From contig NZ_BAABRO010000024.1 in NCBI RefSeq assembly GCF_039545035.1, forward strand, positions 1-64,000: a stretch of DNA of 64,000 nt, in the 5' to 3' direction. Position numbers and translations under genes: made by a program. The DNA comes from Novipirellula caenicola. Its GTDB lineage: Bacteria > Planctomycetota > Planctomycetia > Pirellulales > Pirellulaceae. The number at the start of each line of letters is the position of its first letter. The first letter of the stretch is position 1. Under the pieces are notes generated by a model, which did no database searches, had not been told where the DNA came from, and saw only the letters and a list, made by a program, of their open reading frames with translations. Shown one piece after another: positions 25,649 through 35,226 of the stretch.

Positions 25649-27082
25649 ATGAATGATGCAAAACAGTTGCCGGTGATTTCAGGCAGCGAATCAACCAACA
25701 GCAGCATGCTCGAGTCACCCGATCATGTGCTTAGCACGCTTGAAAAAGACGGTTCACGGCGCTGGCTGCGGCCAACCTTGTCGACCGGGTTTTGGTGGAA
25801 ATGGCGACGCTGGATCGCCTACGGCTTGGTCGCCTTCTTCGTCGTGTTGCCTCACGTTCGCATCGGAGGATTGCCGCCGATTTTGTTGGACGTGCCGGCC
25901 CGACGCTTCGTTTTCTTGGGCCATGTCTTCTTGCCCACCGACACGTTGTTGTTGGCGCTGGTGATGCTGGGCGTGTTTTTGACGATCGTGTTGGCCACCG
26001 CGTTGACCGGACGCATTTGGTGTGGTTGGGCCTGTCCGCAAACGGTCTACATGGAATACCTGTTCCGGCCTATCGACCGTTGGTTCGAGGGCACCGTGGG
26101 CAAAGGGGGACAAGCCAAACGACCGATCGAAGGTTGGCGGCGGATCGCTCGCTGGGCCGTCTACGTGGTGCTGTGCATGTTTCTCGCCCACACGTTTTTA
26201 GCATACTTTGTCGGCACCGATCGCCTTGCCCAGTGGATCCGCAGCTCACCGATCGAACACCCCGCGGCCTTTATGGTGATGGGCGTGACAACCGGCTTGA
26301 TGCTGTTTGACTTCCTGTTTTTCCGAGAGCAACTCTGCTTGATTGCATGTCCCTACGGACGCTTTCAATCGGTGATGTTGGATCGGCAAAGCATGATCGT
26401 CGCCTATGACACGAAACGGGGCGAGCCTCGCAAACGAGGGAAACATGTGGCGGGCGATGGCGCAGGCGACTGTGTCGATTGCCACCAATGCGTTCGCGTT
26501 TGCCCGACCGGGATCGACATACGCGATGGATTGCAATTGGAATGCATCAACTGTACCCAGTGTATCGATGCATGCGACGATGTGATGACCAAGGTGGGCA
26601 AACCGACGGGGCTGATTCGCTACAGTTCTCAAGACGCCCTGGATGGCAAGCAACTTAAATTCTTTCGCTTTCGCACCGTCGCTTACCCCATGTTGCTTGT
26701 GGCGGTGGGCATCGGTTTCCTTGCCGTGTTGTCGACCAAGTACGCGTTTGATGCTCGTTTGATTCGCGGCAAAGGCAACCCGTTTCACCGACATGTGACC
26801 GGCAACGTCAGCAACCAATTCCGATTGCGACTCGTCAACCGCAGCAACGAACCGCGTGAATACACCGTCGAGGTGGTGAAGCCTGAGTCGGCGATCATTC
26901 GCGAGATCGGTGACGACAGTCCCAAGCTGGACAGCAACGCAACCGAACTTGTCCCGTTGGTGGTCGAAGTTCCGGGGGAAGTGTTTGGCCCTGGAGGCAA
27001 TGTCGCAGGAGAGCTGCGAATTCGCGATGACGCCGGCAACGAGCGCACCCTCAAAATGCAATTACTAGGTCCACGACGATGA
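25649..27082 (+). CDS. ccoG: Cytochrome oxidase accessory protein CcoG (FixG/RdxA)
   Basis: The 477-residue membrane ferredoxin has several N-terminal helices, motif WCGWACPQTVYMEY, a second CP site (CLIACPYGRFQ), and two 4Fe-4S motifs: CVDCHQCVRVCPTGIDI and CINCTQCIDACDD. A C-terminal beta-sandwich follows (FRLRLVNRSNEPREYTVEVV). CcoG reduces Cu2+ for delivery to the cbb3 CuB site. ATG 25649 sits behind a strong GGAGG; the longer frame upstream lacks homology. Its stop overlaps the ccoH start by 4 bases. Confidence 0.95.
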   Translation: MNDAKQLPVISGSESTNSSMLESPDHVLSTLEKDGSRRWLRPTLSTGFWWKWRRWIAYGLVAFFVVLPHVRIGGLPPILLDVPARRFVFLGHVFLPTDTLLLALVMLGVFLTIVLATALTGRIWCGWACPQTVYMEYLFRPIDRWFEGTVGKGGQAKRPIEGWRRIARWAVYVVLCMFLAHTFLAYFVGTDRLAQWIRSSPIEHPAAFMVMGVTTGLMLFDFLFFREQLCLIACPYGRFQSVMLDRQSMIVAYDTKRGEPRKRGKHVAGDGAGDCVDCHQCVRVCPTGIDIRDGLQLECINCTQCIDACDDVMTKVGKPTGLIRYSSQDALDGKQLKFFRFRTVAYPMLLVAVGIGFLAVLSTKYAFDARLIRGKGNPFHRHVTGNVSNQFRLRLVNRSNEPREYTVEVVKPESAIIREIGDDSPKLDSNATELVPLVVEVPGEVFGPGGNVAGELRIRDDAGNERTLKMQLLGPRR

Positions 27083-27636
27083 TCGAAAAGACAACCACAA
27101 CGAACCGCATGCCCGAATTCAACCGCATCGCCAATCGCAACGCCGCCATTCGTTGGGGCGGTTTGGTGGTTGGGCTGTTGTCGTTACAAGTCGCCGTGGG
27201 GGTCGTCGCCATCATGTTGGCCACCGGCGATCCGTCGGCCGCAGTCCTTCCCGACTACTACCAGAAATCGCTTGAATGGGATGACCACAGAAAATCCGAA
27301 AGCGTCTCACGCGAACTCGGTTGGAAATTGACGTTAGTGCCAATTCCGGGTCAACACACCGCGACGCTGCAGGGCGTTTTGTCCGACACCGATGGCAAAC
27401 CGATCCGAATCGCATCGGGAACCATCCACATGTATCACTACGCCCGCGCCGCGGAGGTGAAAACGTTTTCGATTCAGCCAAACTCAAACGGCGTGGTCGT
27501 TGCCGAAGACTGTTTCTCTGCGGATGGGTTATGGAAAATCGAGATCGACGTCACCAATGACCAAGACCAACAATTTGTCCATTCGCAGGACATGCTCGTC
27601 ACTCAAACGCAGCGTCGGCTGACGAAGGGAAACTAA
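27079..27636 (+). CDS. ccoH: FixH/CcoH family protein
   Basis: The 185-residue protein has one N-terminal membrane helix (GGLVVGLLSLQVAVGVVAIML), the family motif DPSAAVLPDYYQKSLEWD, and a beta-rich domain. FixH/CcoH is needed for cbb3 assembly and binds the oxidase directly. It overlaps ccoG by 4 bases (ATGA) and is followed after 2 bases by the SafE-like gene. Confidence 0.9.
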   Translation: MIEKTTTTNRMPEFNRIANRNAAIRWGGLVVGLLSLQVAVGVVAIMLATGDPSAAVLPDYYQKSLEWDDHRKSESVSRELGWKLTLVPIPGQHTATLQGVLSDTDGKPIRIASGTIHMYHYARAAEVKTFSIQPNSNGVVVAEDCFSADGLWKIEIDVTNDQDQQFVHSQDMLVTQTQRRLTKGN

Positions 27637-27638
27637 TC

Positions 27639-28484
27639 GTGTTGACGCTGGCGATGGCGGTGATGGTAGCGAGTTTGCTTGGCAGTCTGCATTGCGTTGG
27701 CATGTGCGGACCGCTGGCGCTGTGGGTCACCGGCGGCGGATCAAGCCGGGCGACGATCAGTGCGTACCACGTTGGCCGGCTGAGCACGTATTTGATCGCC
27801 GGCACGGCGGCGGGGATTTTAGGAGCCGCCGTTTCGATCGGTGGCGACATGGTCGGTTTCCAATCGGCGGCGGCCAAGGTCGCCGGCAGTTTGTTGATCG
27901 CCGTCGGACTGTTTCGCTTGGCAAAATTGCACCCGCGGTTTAACCGCCCGCTGCTGAGTTCGGCAACGACCTCGGGGCCTTCGACGGTCGCCGCGGTGCT
28001 GAAGCGATTCAAACCGCTGTTGGATCGGCAAACCGCGGTGTCACGCGCCTACCTAGGCGGCTTGATCACGACTTGGTTACCGTGCGGTTGGTTGTATTTG
28101 TTTGTATTGGTCGCTGCGGGAACCGGTGGCGTGTTGCCCGCAGTGGTTGTGATGTTCGCCTTTTGGATCGGGACGCTTCCAGCGCTGACCACGATGTTGG
28201 TCGGCATTCACTCGTTGACGCCGAAGCTGCGAGGCATGTTGCCGATCGCGGCGAGTGTGTTTCTGATCGTGACCGGACTTTATACAGTCACCGGTCGTGC
28301 GGCGGTGGACGTTTCGAGCTTGGTGGCTCCGACGCTTGGCGATGAAATCACGACAACGTCGCTGATCGATTTGAAAGACGAACCGCTGCCGTGCTGTGCT
28401 GAAACGGTTTCTGACGGCCAGCCGAGCGAGTGCCCCTGTTGTGCCAGCACCGATGCCCTCTCACCCCAAACGGTCGACCCATGA
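27639..28484 (+). CDS. SafE/DsbD_2-like membrane protein of the cbb3 cluster
   Basis: The 281-residue protein has about six helices and motifs of the SafE/DsbD_2 type: GSLHCVGMCGPLALW, with a metal-binding-like C-x3-C pair, then AYHVGRLSTYLIAG and a WLPCGWLY repeat. Members of this type in cbb3 clusters are linked with copper handling. A Cys-rich tail (CCAETV, CPCCAST) is an unusual addition and may bind copper. The start is GTG 27639. Its stop overlaps the ccoI ATG. Confidence 0.85.
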   Translation: MLTLAMAVMVASLLGSLHCVGMCGPLALWVTGGGSSRATISAYHVGRLSTYLIAGTAAGILGAAVSIGGDMVGFQSAAAKVAGSLLIAVGLFRLAKLHPRFNRPLLSSATTSGPSTVAAVLKRFKPLLDRQTAVSRAYLGGLITTWLPCGWLYLFVLVAAGTGGVLPAVVVMFAFWIGTLPALTTMLVGIHSLTPKLRGMLPIAASVFLIVTGLYTVTGRAAVDVSSLVAPTLGDEITTTSLIDLKDEPLPCCAETVSDGQPSECPCCASTDALSPQTVDP

Positions 28485-31012
28485 GCTCGACTACGGACCC
28501 CCTGCAAACGGGGCAAACGGTCGAGTGTGTGCATTGTGGCTTGCCCGCTCCCAAGCCCGACAATGATTCTGCGCCCGCGTTCTGCTGCAATGGCTGCAAA
28601 GGGGCCTGGGAATTGATTCATGGCTGGGGACTCGAGGACTATTACGCACTGCGTGATTGTGGTCCCTCTGAAACGCTCGAGGATCGAGGTCGCGATTCGT
28701 TTGACGATCTGGACGATCCTAAACTGTTATTTCCTTCGGTGGTCAAACAGGGGATTGGCCCCAACGGCATCGAATTGGCTCGGGTCCGCTTATCGATCCG
28801 CGGGCTGCACTGTGCCGCATGCGCATGGTTAATCGAGCAAGCCCCCAATCATGTCGCCGGATGGCATTCTGCATCGGTGCAAATGCATTCGCGATCGGTC
28901 GAATTGGTTTACGATCCGAGCGTTGTCAAACTCAGCCAACTCGGACGGCTGCTAAAAACGATCGGTTATCGCGTGGTGCCGCTTGATGAATCAGACGAAC
29001 GAAACGCCAGCAACCAAGAGAGTCGGCGGCTGCTTGTCGATGTTGCGATCGCTGGCTTTTGTGCGATGAACGCGATGTGGATTGCGGTGGCGCTATACGC
29101 CGGAGCGTTTTCGGGAATCGAGGAATCTCAACGCAATCTGCTGCGGTTCACCGGCGTGGGGCTGGGCGTGGCCGCGGTGATCTTTCCAGGCCGCGTGTTC
29201 TTGCGAGGCGCGGTGGCCTCGATTCGCTTGCGAGTACCGCACATGGATTTGCCGGTCGCCCTTGGGTTATCCGCCGGGGTGATCGCCAGCATCTATGGAT
29301 TGTTCGAGACTTCGTCGGAAGTTTACTTCGATTCGATCGCGACGCTGGTGTTTTTTTTGTTGGTCGGTCGCTGGGTGCAGCTTCGTCAACAGCACTCCGC
29401 CGGACGTGCGATTTCAGCCCTCCTAAACTTGACGCCCAATGCGGCCACGCGAGTGGACGAGGATGAAAGGCTGACGCGTGTTCCGGCATCCGAAATCAGG
29501 CCAGGCGACATCGTCCGCGTCGAACCTGGAGAAAGCATTCCGGTGGACGGACGCGTAGTTCGAGGACAATCGCATCTCGATCGATCGCTGTTGACCGGGG
29601 AAAGTCGACCAGTCGCGATCGGTGTTGGATCGGATGTCGAAGCCGGTACAGAAAACATCGAGTCGGTCATTCATGTGGAAACCACCGCCATGGGCGAAGC
29701 CACTCGGCTTGGTGCGCTTTCTCAGTCGGTTGCCGAGGCGGCAGCAAGCAAAACTCCAATCGTTCAATTGGCTAATCGCGTGGGTGGATGGTTCGTCAGC
29801 GTGGTGATGGTGCTGGCGGTCGTCACCGTTGCTGCATGGTGGCATGTCGATCCGTCGCTTGCGATCAATCACAGCGTTGCCTTGCTGATTGTCGCCTGTC
29901 CCTGCGCGTTGGCGTTGGCCACTCCGCTGGCGATTGCCGTTGCGGTCGGCCGACTTGCCGAACGACGCATCCTGGTTCGCTCGGGTGAATCGCTGGAACA
30001 ATTCTCGAAACCCGGAACGATCTTTTTCGACAAAACGGGAACGCTCACGCAAGGGCGGATGCAAGTCACACACTGGTTCGGCGAAGCAGAGATTTTGCAG
30101 CGAGTGCAAGCGATCGAATCAACCATCGGACATCCGATCGCCCGAGCCATCGCCGCATACCAACGAAACAGCGACGTCGACTCGATCACAGCGACCGACG
30201 TGCAAAACCGCGTCGGCGTCGGCGTCGAAGGAGTAGTGCAAGGACGACGTTTCACGATCGGCAGCCTGAAACTGGTCGATCAATTGGACCTCGCCGTATG
30301 TCCGCTCGAGCAAGAACAGATCGAAACGATCCTGGCATCCGGGTCCACGCCGATCTTGGTCGTGGTGGACGAACGGATCGAGGCCCTCTTTGGCGTCAGC
30401 GACCCGCTGCGCAGCGAAGCCAAGCAAGTCATCGCTCAATTGCGTGATAGCGGATGGAAGGTCGCGATGTTGTCGGGGGACCACGGCTCGATTGTGCGTG
30501 AAGTGGCTAATCGATTGGGCATCGACGCCAAGCTCGCCTTAGGGGACCAATCTCCCGAACAAAAGTTAGCGGCGATCCAGCGGGCGAAACAAGACGGGCA
30601 TGTGGTCGCGATGGTCGGTGATGGCGTCAACGACGCCGCGGCCTTGGCGGCAGCCGATGTCGGGGTGGCACTTCGAGGCGGAGCGAACGCAAGTCTTGCG
30701 GCGGCACCGATTTTGATTGGCAACAGCCGGCTCGAAGGCATCGTCACGCTGACGAAGACCGCTAAACGAACCGCTCGTTCGATTCGGCAAAATTTTGCAG
30801 TTTCCATTGGCTACAATGGGATTGCCGCGGTGTTGGCGATGACGGGAATCATCAGCCCGCTGATCGCGGCCATCTTGATGCCAATCAGTTCATTGACCGT
30901 ATTGACGATGACGCTTGCCACGCCAGTCGTCGATGCAGCGGCGGCGGATGCGAATCAATCAAAATCGTCGCCACGAACAAGTCCTCCTCCCACCATGGAA
31001 CCCGTCATATGA
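28481..31012 (+). CDS. ccoI: P1B-type copper-transporting ATPase CcoI/FixI
   Basis: The 843-residue protein has an N-terminal Cys domain (CVHCGLPAP, then CCNGCKG; PF12156 type) and an HMA domain (GLHCAACAWLI). Membrane segments carry the metal site CPC (VACPCALALATPLAIAV). The phosphorylation site is DKTGTLTQG, with hinge motifs TPILVVVDE and MVGDGVNDAAAL. It exports copper to the periplasmic side for cbb3 assembly. ATG 28481 overlaps the upstream stop (ATGA), and its own stop overlaps ccoS. Confidence 0.95.
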   Translation: MSSTTDPLQTGQTVECVHCGLPAPKPDNDSAPAFCCNGCKGAWELIHGWGLEDYYALRDCGPSETLEDRGRDSFDDLDDPKLLFPSVVKQGIGPNGIELARVRLSIRGLHCAACAWLIEQAPNHVAGWHSASVQMHSRSVELVYDPSVVKLSQLGRLLKTIGYRVVPLDESDERNASNQESRRLLVDVAIAGFCAMNAMWIAVALYAGAFSGIEESQRNLLRFTGVGLGVAAVIFPGRVFLRGAVASIRLRVPHMDLPVALGLSAGVIASIYGLFETSSEVYFDSIATLVFFLLVGRWVQLRQQHSAGRAISALLNLTPNAATRVDEDERLTRVPASEIRPGDIVRVEPGESIPVDGRVVRGQSHLDRSLLTGESRPVAIGVGSDVEAGTENIESVIHVETTAMGEATRLGALSQSVAEAAASKTPIVQLANRVGGWFVSVVMVLAVVTVAAWWHVDPSLAINHSVALLIVACPCALALATPLAIAVAVGRLAERRILVRSGESLEQFSKPGTIFFDKTGTLTQGRMQVTHWFGEAEILQRVQAIESTIGHPIARAIAAYQRNSDVDSITATDVQNRVGVGVEGVVQGRRFTIGSLKLVDQLDLAVCPLEQEQIETILASGSTPILVVVDERIEALFGVSDPLRSEAKQVIAQLRDSGWKVAMLSGDHGSIVREVANRLGIDAKLALGDQSPEQKLAAIQRAKQDGHVVAMVGDGVNDAAALAAADVGVALRGGANASLAAAPILIGNSRLEGIVTLTKTAKRTARSIRQNFAVSIGYNGIAAVLAMTGIISPLIAAILMPISSLTVLTMTLATPVVDAAAADANQSKSSPRTSPPPTMEPVI

Positions 31013-31215
31013 GTGTTTTGACGATCGCGTTGCCGATTGCATTGCTGTTGGGGGGATCGGCGCTGGTGGCCTGCATTTGGTCGATCCGCCATGGGCAATT
31101 TGATGATCTCGATTCTGCCTCAGTCCGCATCCTGGTCGACGAGAAACGGCTGGATGATACGGGGCCGAACCAGACCGGCAGCGGCGAGGACGGCCAGCGA
31201 GGGGATCATCGGTGA
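31009..31215 (+). CDS. ccoS: cbb3 oxidase maturation protein CcoS
   Basis: The 68-residue protein has a single helix (ALPIALLLGGSALVACIW) followed by the family signature SIRHGQFDDLDSASVRIL. The latter fits the CcoS pattern of GQFDDL after the helix. It overlaps ccoI by 4 bases. Its last 96 bases overlap, in antisense, the 3' end of the glycosyltransferase gene. The C-terminal 25 residues are polar and longer than usual. Confidence 0.88.
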   Translation: MSVLTIALPIALLLGGSALVACIWSIRHGQFDDLDSASVRILVDEKRLDDTGPNQTGSGEDGQRGDHR

Positions 31216-32499
31216 CCGCATCCGCAGGTTGCTCCAGTAAATCGAGTGGATCGCAGAGAGCGTGATGACCAACGTGATGATCGCCCACCACGGCGGTGTC
31301 AACACAACGCGTCTGAGCCGAAACAGTCCGACGAGCGTCGCGATCCAAAAGGCCACGTAGTAAAGCGTCACGATCACAATCGGGGGCCAGGATCGGCCGG
31401 GGACATGATGAGGCATCGGACTGTACAATCGCCCGAGCCGAACGAAACAAGACCAAACGAACATGGACGGCTGGCGAGCAATCGTTGCCTTGGCGGCCTG
31501 GTACGACCACTGGTCATCTTGGTGTTCATTCAGCGGTCGCGGTTCCGGCAACGTCTGCGCCGGATTGGACCAATCGGTTTGCCAAAACGCCTCGCTTGTC
31601 GGATCGCCTTGAAAACGATGTGCGTATGCGTCGAGAAACGGTTCGGCGTCCCAGGCTTCGGCAAACTTGCCGTGGCGAAGGTAGTCGTAGAACGAGGGAT
31701 TGTTGGCCAGCAACAGCGTGTAGCCTCCGTGGCTGGTCGCCCACACCGGATGCCCCACCGCGTTCCAATTTCGAACGGTCCATAATCCCACGGCCAGCCC
31801 CATGATCATTGCAGCGGCAACCGTGCACGCCACTCGGCGAGTCCAGCAGATTTTCGTGCTGAACAAGATTGCAGGCAACATCAGCACCGCCCACACCAAG
31901 AACGTGGGGCGACAAAGGTAGGTCAACGCAAGCAAAACCGCGAGCATCACCGCATTTGCCAGCGTCGGTGACGGCTTCCAGCGGCACACCCAAAACCAAA
32001 CGACCAGCGTCGCCAGGGTCGCCGCGATGGTTTCGGTCATCACCAGGGTGGATTGTTGGACCAAAATGGGATCGATTATCACCAACACGGCCGCAAAAAT
32101 ACTGGCGTTCCCGAAACGTCCCCCGTCGATCAATCGTGACGCGATCGATAAAGTGCATACAGCGGTCAGCACCCCGAGTCCCACGTGCAGCAAACCCACT
32201 AGCAAATCGTTGACGTGGTGATCGACTGTCAACCACGAAAGCAGGTAGGGATAAAGCGGCGGACGAAAGGCGGTTGGCTTGGCCGACTCGACTGCGGGGG
32301 ATCCTGGGGCGCTCGCGGCGGGCAGCCCAAACACCCCGGTTTTGGAAAGCGTTTCAGCGATCACTCGATATGCGTCGGGATCTTGATCAAATTGGTCAAG
32401 GTTGCTCAGCACCACTCCGCCTCGAACGACCAACGCTAACATGATGATGCCAACGAATTTCATTCGATTTGATAAAGCGGATGGAGTCCAAGTGGGCAT
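31120..32499 (-). CDS. GT39/ArnT-like membrane glycosyltransferase
   Basis: The protein has about 459 residues and some ten membrane segments. The first loop carries an acidic patch after helix 1 (FDQDPDAYRVIAE), as in GT-C transferases. It also has FRPPLYPYLLSW, several helices and a short C-terminal extracytoplasmic region. GT39-type enzymes move sugars from polyprenyl-phosphate donors to lipids or proteins; substrate is unknown. The start is uncertain: ATG 32499 is used here, with ATG 32466 and 32565 also in frame and none with a good ribosome site. It converges on ccoS with a 96-base overlap. Confidence 0.7.
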   Translation of the reverse strand: MPTWTPSALSNRMKFVGIIMLALVVRGGVVLSNLDQFDQDPDAYRVIAETLSKTGVFGLPAASAPGSPAVESAKPTAFRPPLYPYLLSWLTVDHHVNDLLVGLLHVGLGVLTAVCTLSIASRLIDGGRFGNASIFAAVLVIIDPILVQQSTLVMTETIAATLATLVVWFWVCRWKPSPTLANAVMLAVLLALTYLCRPTFLVWAVLMLPAILFSTKICWTRRVACTVAAAMIMGLAVGLWTVRNWNAVGHPVWATSHGGYTLLLANNPSFYDYLRHGKFAEAWDAEPFLDAYAHRFQGDPTSEAFWQTDWSNPAQTLPEPRPLNEHQDDQWSYQAAKATIARQPSMFVWSCFVRLGRLYSPMPHHVPGRSWPPIVIVTLYYVAFWIATLVGLFRLRRVVLTPPWWAIITLVITLSAIHSIYWSNLRMRSPMIPSLAVLAAAGLVRPRIIQPFLVDQDAD

Positions 32500-32583
32500 G
32501 AGCAATGCAGGAATCGATGACGAGAGAGCCAATTTGATATCCGCAATATTAGCCGAGCCTAGCATGGACTGCGAGCGAGCACG

Positions 32584-34953
32584 ATGAACAAACCGCCCCG
32601 CATGAACCAAAAGCCCGCCAGCGTGGCTTCGCGTTTGATTCAGTTCCGCATTGGATTGTCGCTGATCGGCTTGATCCTGTTTGCCGCTGCGTGGCCGTTT
32701 TCACAGCGACTCGAGCTGGACCGCAGCATCACGGCGATGTTTTCGCCCACCGATCCCACGCTGGTCGAATACCAAACGCTGCAAAATTCGTTCGGCGGCA
32801 ATGCGGTTGCGATCATGGTCTATCCCGACGCCGATTTGATGTCCAATGAAGGGCTGCGGCGAAGCGCCGCGATCGAGTCGGAAGTTCGAAAAATCCCGGG
32901 CGTCGATGGCGTTCTATCACCATCAACGCTCAACGCCGCCGTTGAAAAGGTTCGTCCCAGCGGTTTCTTTCGCAGCGAATCGGACGTTCCTGGGTTGGCT
33001 CGGCGAGACGACCTTGTCGCTCGCGGTATCGAACATCTGTTCGAAGGCTACACCCATTCCGACAACCACCATCTCGCTGCGGTCGTGGTGATGTTGTCGC
33101 CGAAACATCCTCCAGAGGCGATTGAATCGCTGCAAGCAATCGCCAACAAGCTTCCCGAGCAATTCGAAGCGATCGCCGAACCCGGTGTCGTGGTCGGTGA
33201 ACCGGTGCTGATCCACGATGGTTTCAATTTGATTGAACGGGACGGACGCAAACTGACCACCGTGACGCTGATCCTGCTGAGCATCGTTGTGCTGGTGACC
33301 TTGATGGACCTGCGTTTTGTTGCCTTGACCGGATTGGTGGTCGTGTGGTCGATCGTCGTAACCGAAGCGACATTGGTGCTGCTGGGGCTACAACAATCGC
33401 TGGTTTCGACGATCATGCCCGCGATCATCACCGTGATCGCGGTCGCAGCGGTGTTGCATCTAGGAACAAAGTTCCAGGACGCCAAAGCCAAGGGGCTCAG
33501 TCGCTATGACGCAACACGACGATCGTTTTCGCTATTGATCGTTCCGATCCTGTGGACGTGTTTAACCGATGCCGCCGGGTTCGCGGCGCTGGGGTCATCA
33601 CGGATCCTGCCGGTGCGTCAATTTGGTGCGATGATCGCCATCGCCTCGATCGCCGTTTTTATCGCCATCGTGTTGTTCGCGGGAGTGACGATGATGTTGC
33701 CGGAGTTGAGTTTCGGTAAATCACTGCACCGGATGCAGCGACGAATGACACGCAGCGTCAGCCGGCGATGCACCAAGATCGCGGCCGCGTTTGTGTCACG
33801 ACGAAAAATCGCGGTCACGTTCGCGCTCGCACTGTTGGGCGTTTCGGTCGTGGGGACATGGCAAGCCCAACCAGAAACCAGTTTTTTGAACAACTTCCGC
33901 AGCGATAGTGCGATCGTGCTTGCGTACGACAAGGTCGAGCAGCAGTTCGGCGGCGCGGGGGTTTGGGACGTCCTGTTGCCGGCGCCGCCACAATTAAGTC
34001 GCGATTACTTGAAACAAGTCCTGATGATCGAAAAGGACCTGCGTGGCATTGATCTCGATGGCACCAAGTTGACCAAGGTGTTGAGCATGGCGGACGCGGA
34101 GTACGTGGTCGGCAAAGCCCCGCTACTGAAATTTGCTCCGCCGTCGCTGCGGATGACGGGCATGCGAGCCACGATGCCAGAGTTTGTCGATGCCCTGCTG
34201 AACTCTGCCGAAACCCAACCGCGTCGCTTGCGAATCATGTTGCGAAGCGAAGAACACTTGCCGGCAGAAGCCAAAACACGGCTGATTGCCGAGGTCCAGC
34301 GGATTGTCGAAGAACACACGCAAAGCGACGCATGGAAGACCACGTTCACTCCGACTGCCGAATCGGGTTCCACCGAAGCTGGTTCTTCTGAATCACGTCC
34401 GGCTGGATCGCAGCCGATTGTTACCGGTTATTACGTGATGATGTCGCGATTGGTATCGCAATTGGTCGGTGACCAGTGGCGATGTCTGGGATTTGCCGGC
34501 GTGTTGGTGTGGTTGTTGTTGTGGATCGCCACTCGATCGATTCGGTTGGCGACTGCGGCGTTGTTGCCCAACTTGCTACCTGCGTTTGTGGTCCTTGCGA
34601 CGGTGGGATGGATCGGGGGCAAGATCAACATGGGCGCGGCGATGATTGCCGCGGTCTCGATCGGATTGACGATCGATGGGTCGGTCCACCTGTTGGCCAT
34701 CTATCGCCGTTACCGCAAACACCGGCATCCGATCACGGTGGCGGTCACGCACGCAGCCGGACGCGTCGGAGTCCCTATCTTGCTGGCGACCTGTGCGTTG
34801 GTTTTCGGGTTCAGCATCTTGTCGACCAGCGAATTCATTCCGACCGCCACGTTTGGCACGCTGGTCGCCGCCACCTTGTTACTTGGGACGATCGTCAATT
34901 TGACGCTGCTGCCTGCCTGTATCGCGTTGATCGATCGCAATGAAGCTCATTAG
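32584..34953 (+). CDS. RND/MMPL-family exporter, predicted
   Basis: The 789-residue protein has two similar halves. Each has one helix, a large periplasmic loop, and a cluster of five helices. Typical features are the early ELDRSITAMFSPTDP loop, TLVEYQTLQNSFGG, and the second-half EQQFGGAGVWDVLL. Such predicted exporters of the RND superfamily move lipids or hydrophobic compounds; the substrate is unknown. The ATG lies 84 bases from the start of the divergent glycosyltransferase, so they may share a regulatory region. Confidence 0.9.
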   Translation: MNKPPRMNQKPASVASRLIQFRIGLSLIGLILFAAAWPFSQRLELDRSITAMFSPTDPTLVEYQTLQNSFGGNAVAIMVYPDADLMSNEGLRRSAAIESEVRKIPGVDGVLSPSTLNAAVEKVRPSGFFRSESDVPGLARRDDLVARGIEHLFEGYTHSDNHHLAAVVVMLSPKHPPEAIESLQAIANKLPEQFEAIAEPGVVVGEPVLIHDGFNLIERDGRKLTTVTLILLSIVVLVTLMDLRFVALTGLVVVWSIVVTEATLVLLGLQQSLVSTIMPAIITVIAVAAVLHLGTKFQDAKAKGLSRYDATRRSFSLLIVPILWTCLTDAAGFAALGSSRILPVRQFGAMIAIASIAVFIAIVLFAGVTMMLPELSFGKSLHRMQRRMTRSVSRRCTKIAAAFVSRRKIAVTFALALLGVSVVGTWQAQPETSFLNNFRSDSAIVLAYDKVEQQFGGAGVWDVLLPAPPQLSRDYLKQVLMIEKDLRGIDLDGTKLTKVLSMADAEYVVGKAPLLKFAPPSLRMTGMRATMPEFVDALLNSAETQPRRLRIMLRSEEHLPAEAKTRLIAEVQRIVEEHTQSDAWKTTFTPTAESGSTEAGSSESRPAGSQPIVTGYYVMMSRLVSQLVGDQWRCLGFAGVLVWLLLWIATRSIRLATAALLPNLLPAFVVLATVGWIGGKINMGAAMIAAVSIGLTIDGSVHLLAIYRRYRKHRHPITVAVTHAAGRVGVPILLATCALVFGFSILSTSEFIPTATFGTLVAATLLLGTIVNLTLLPACIALIDRNEAH

Positions 34954-35095
34954 CGGTCCCCGCACTGATGAATCGAGCTCTGGTGGGCATAGCCAATCGA
35001 GCTTGGCCCAGACGATCCAGGCACGACTCCGATCCACAGCAGCGGCCGGTTCAGCAGCGGCCGGTTCGACGCGGCCCGTTTCCCTTGATGGACGT

Positions 35096-35155
35096 GGCCG
35101 CTCGAAATTGGGCCGCTCGAAAATGGGCCGCTCGAACTTAAGCCGTTCGACAAAG
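35096..35155. repeat. 15 bp direct repeats, about four copies
   Basis: Units ggccgctcgaaattg, ggccgctcgaaaatg and ggccgctcgaactta start at 35096, 35111 and 35126, followed by a diverged fourth copy. The 15 bp period keeps one frame open (34940-35230), giving GRSKL-like pentapeptides. Confidence 0.75.
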
Positions 35156-35226
35156 GGCCAAATCGAAACCGACCACGTCTGGAAACTGCAGGCTGCTTTT
35201 GGCTACTTGAATTCACCCAAGAGGGT

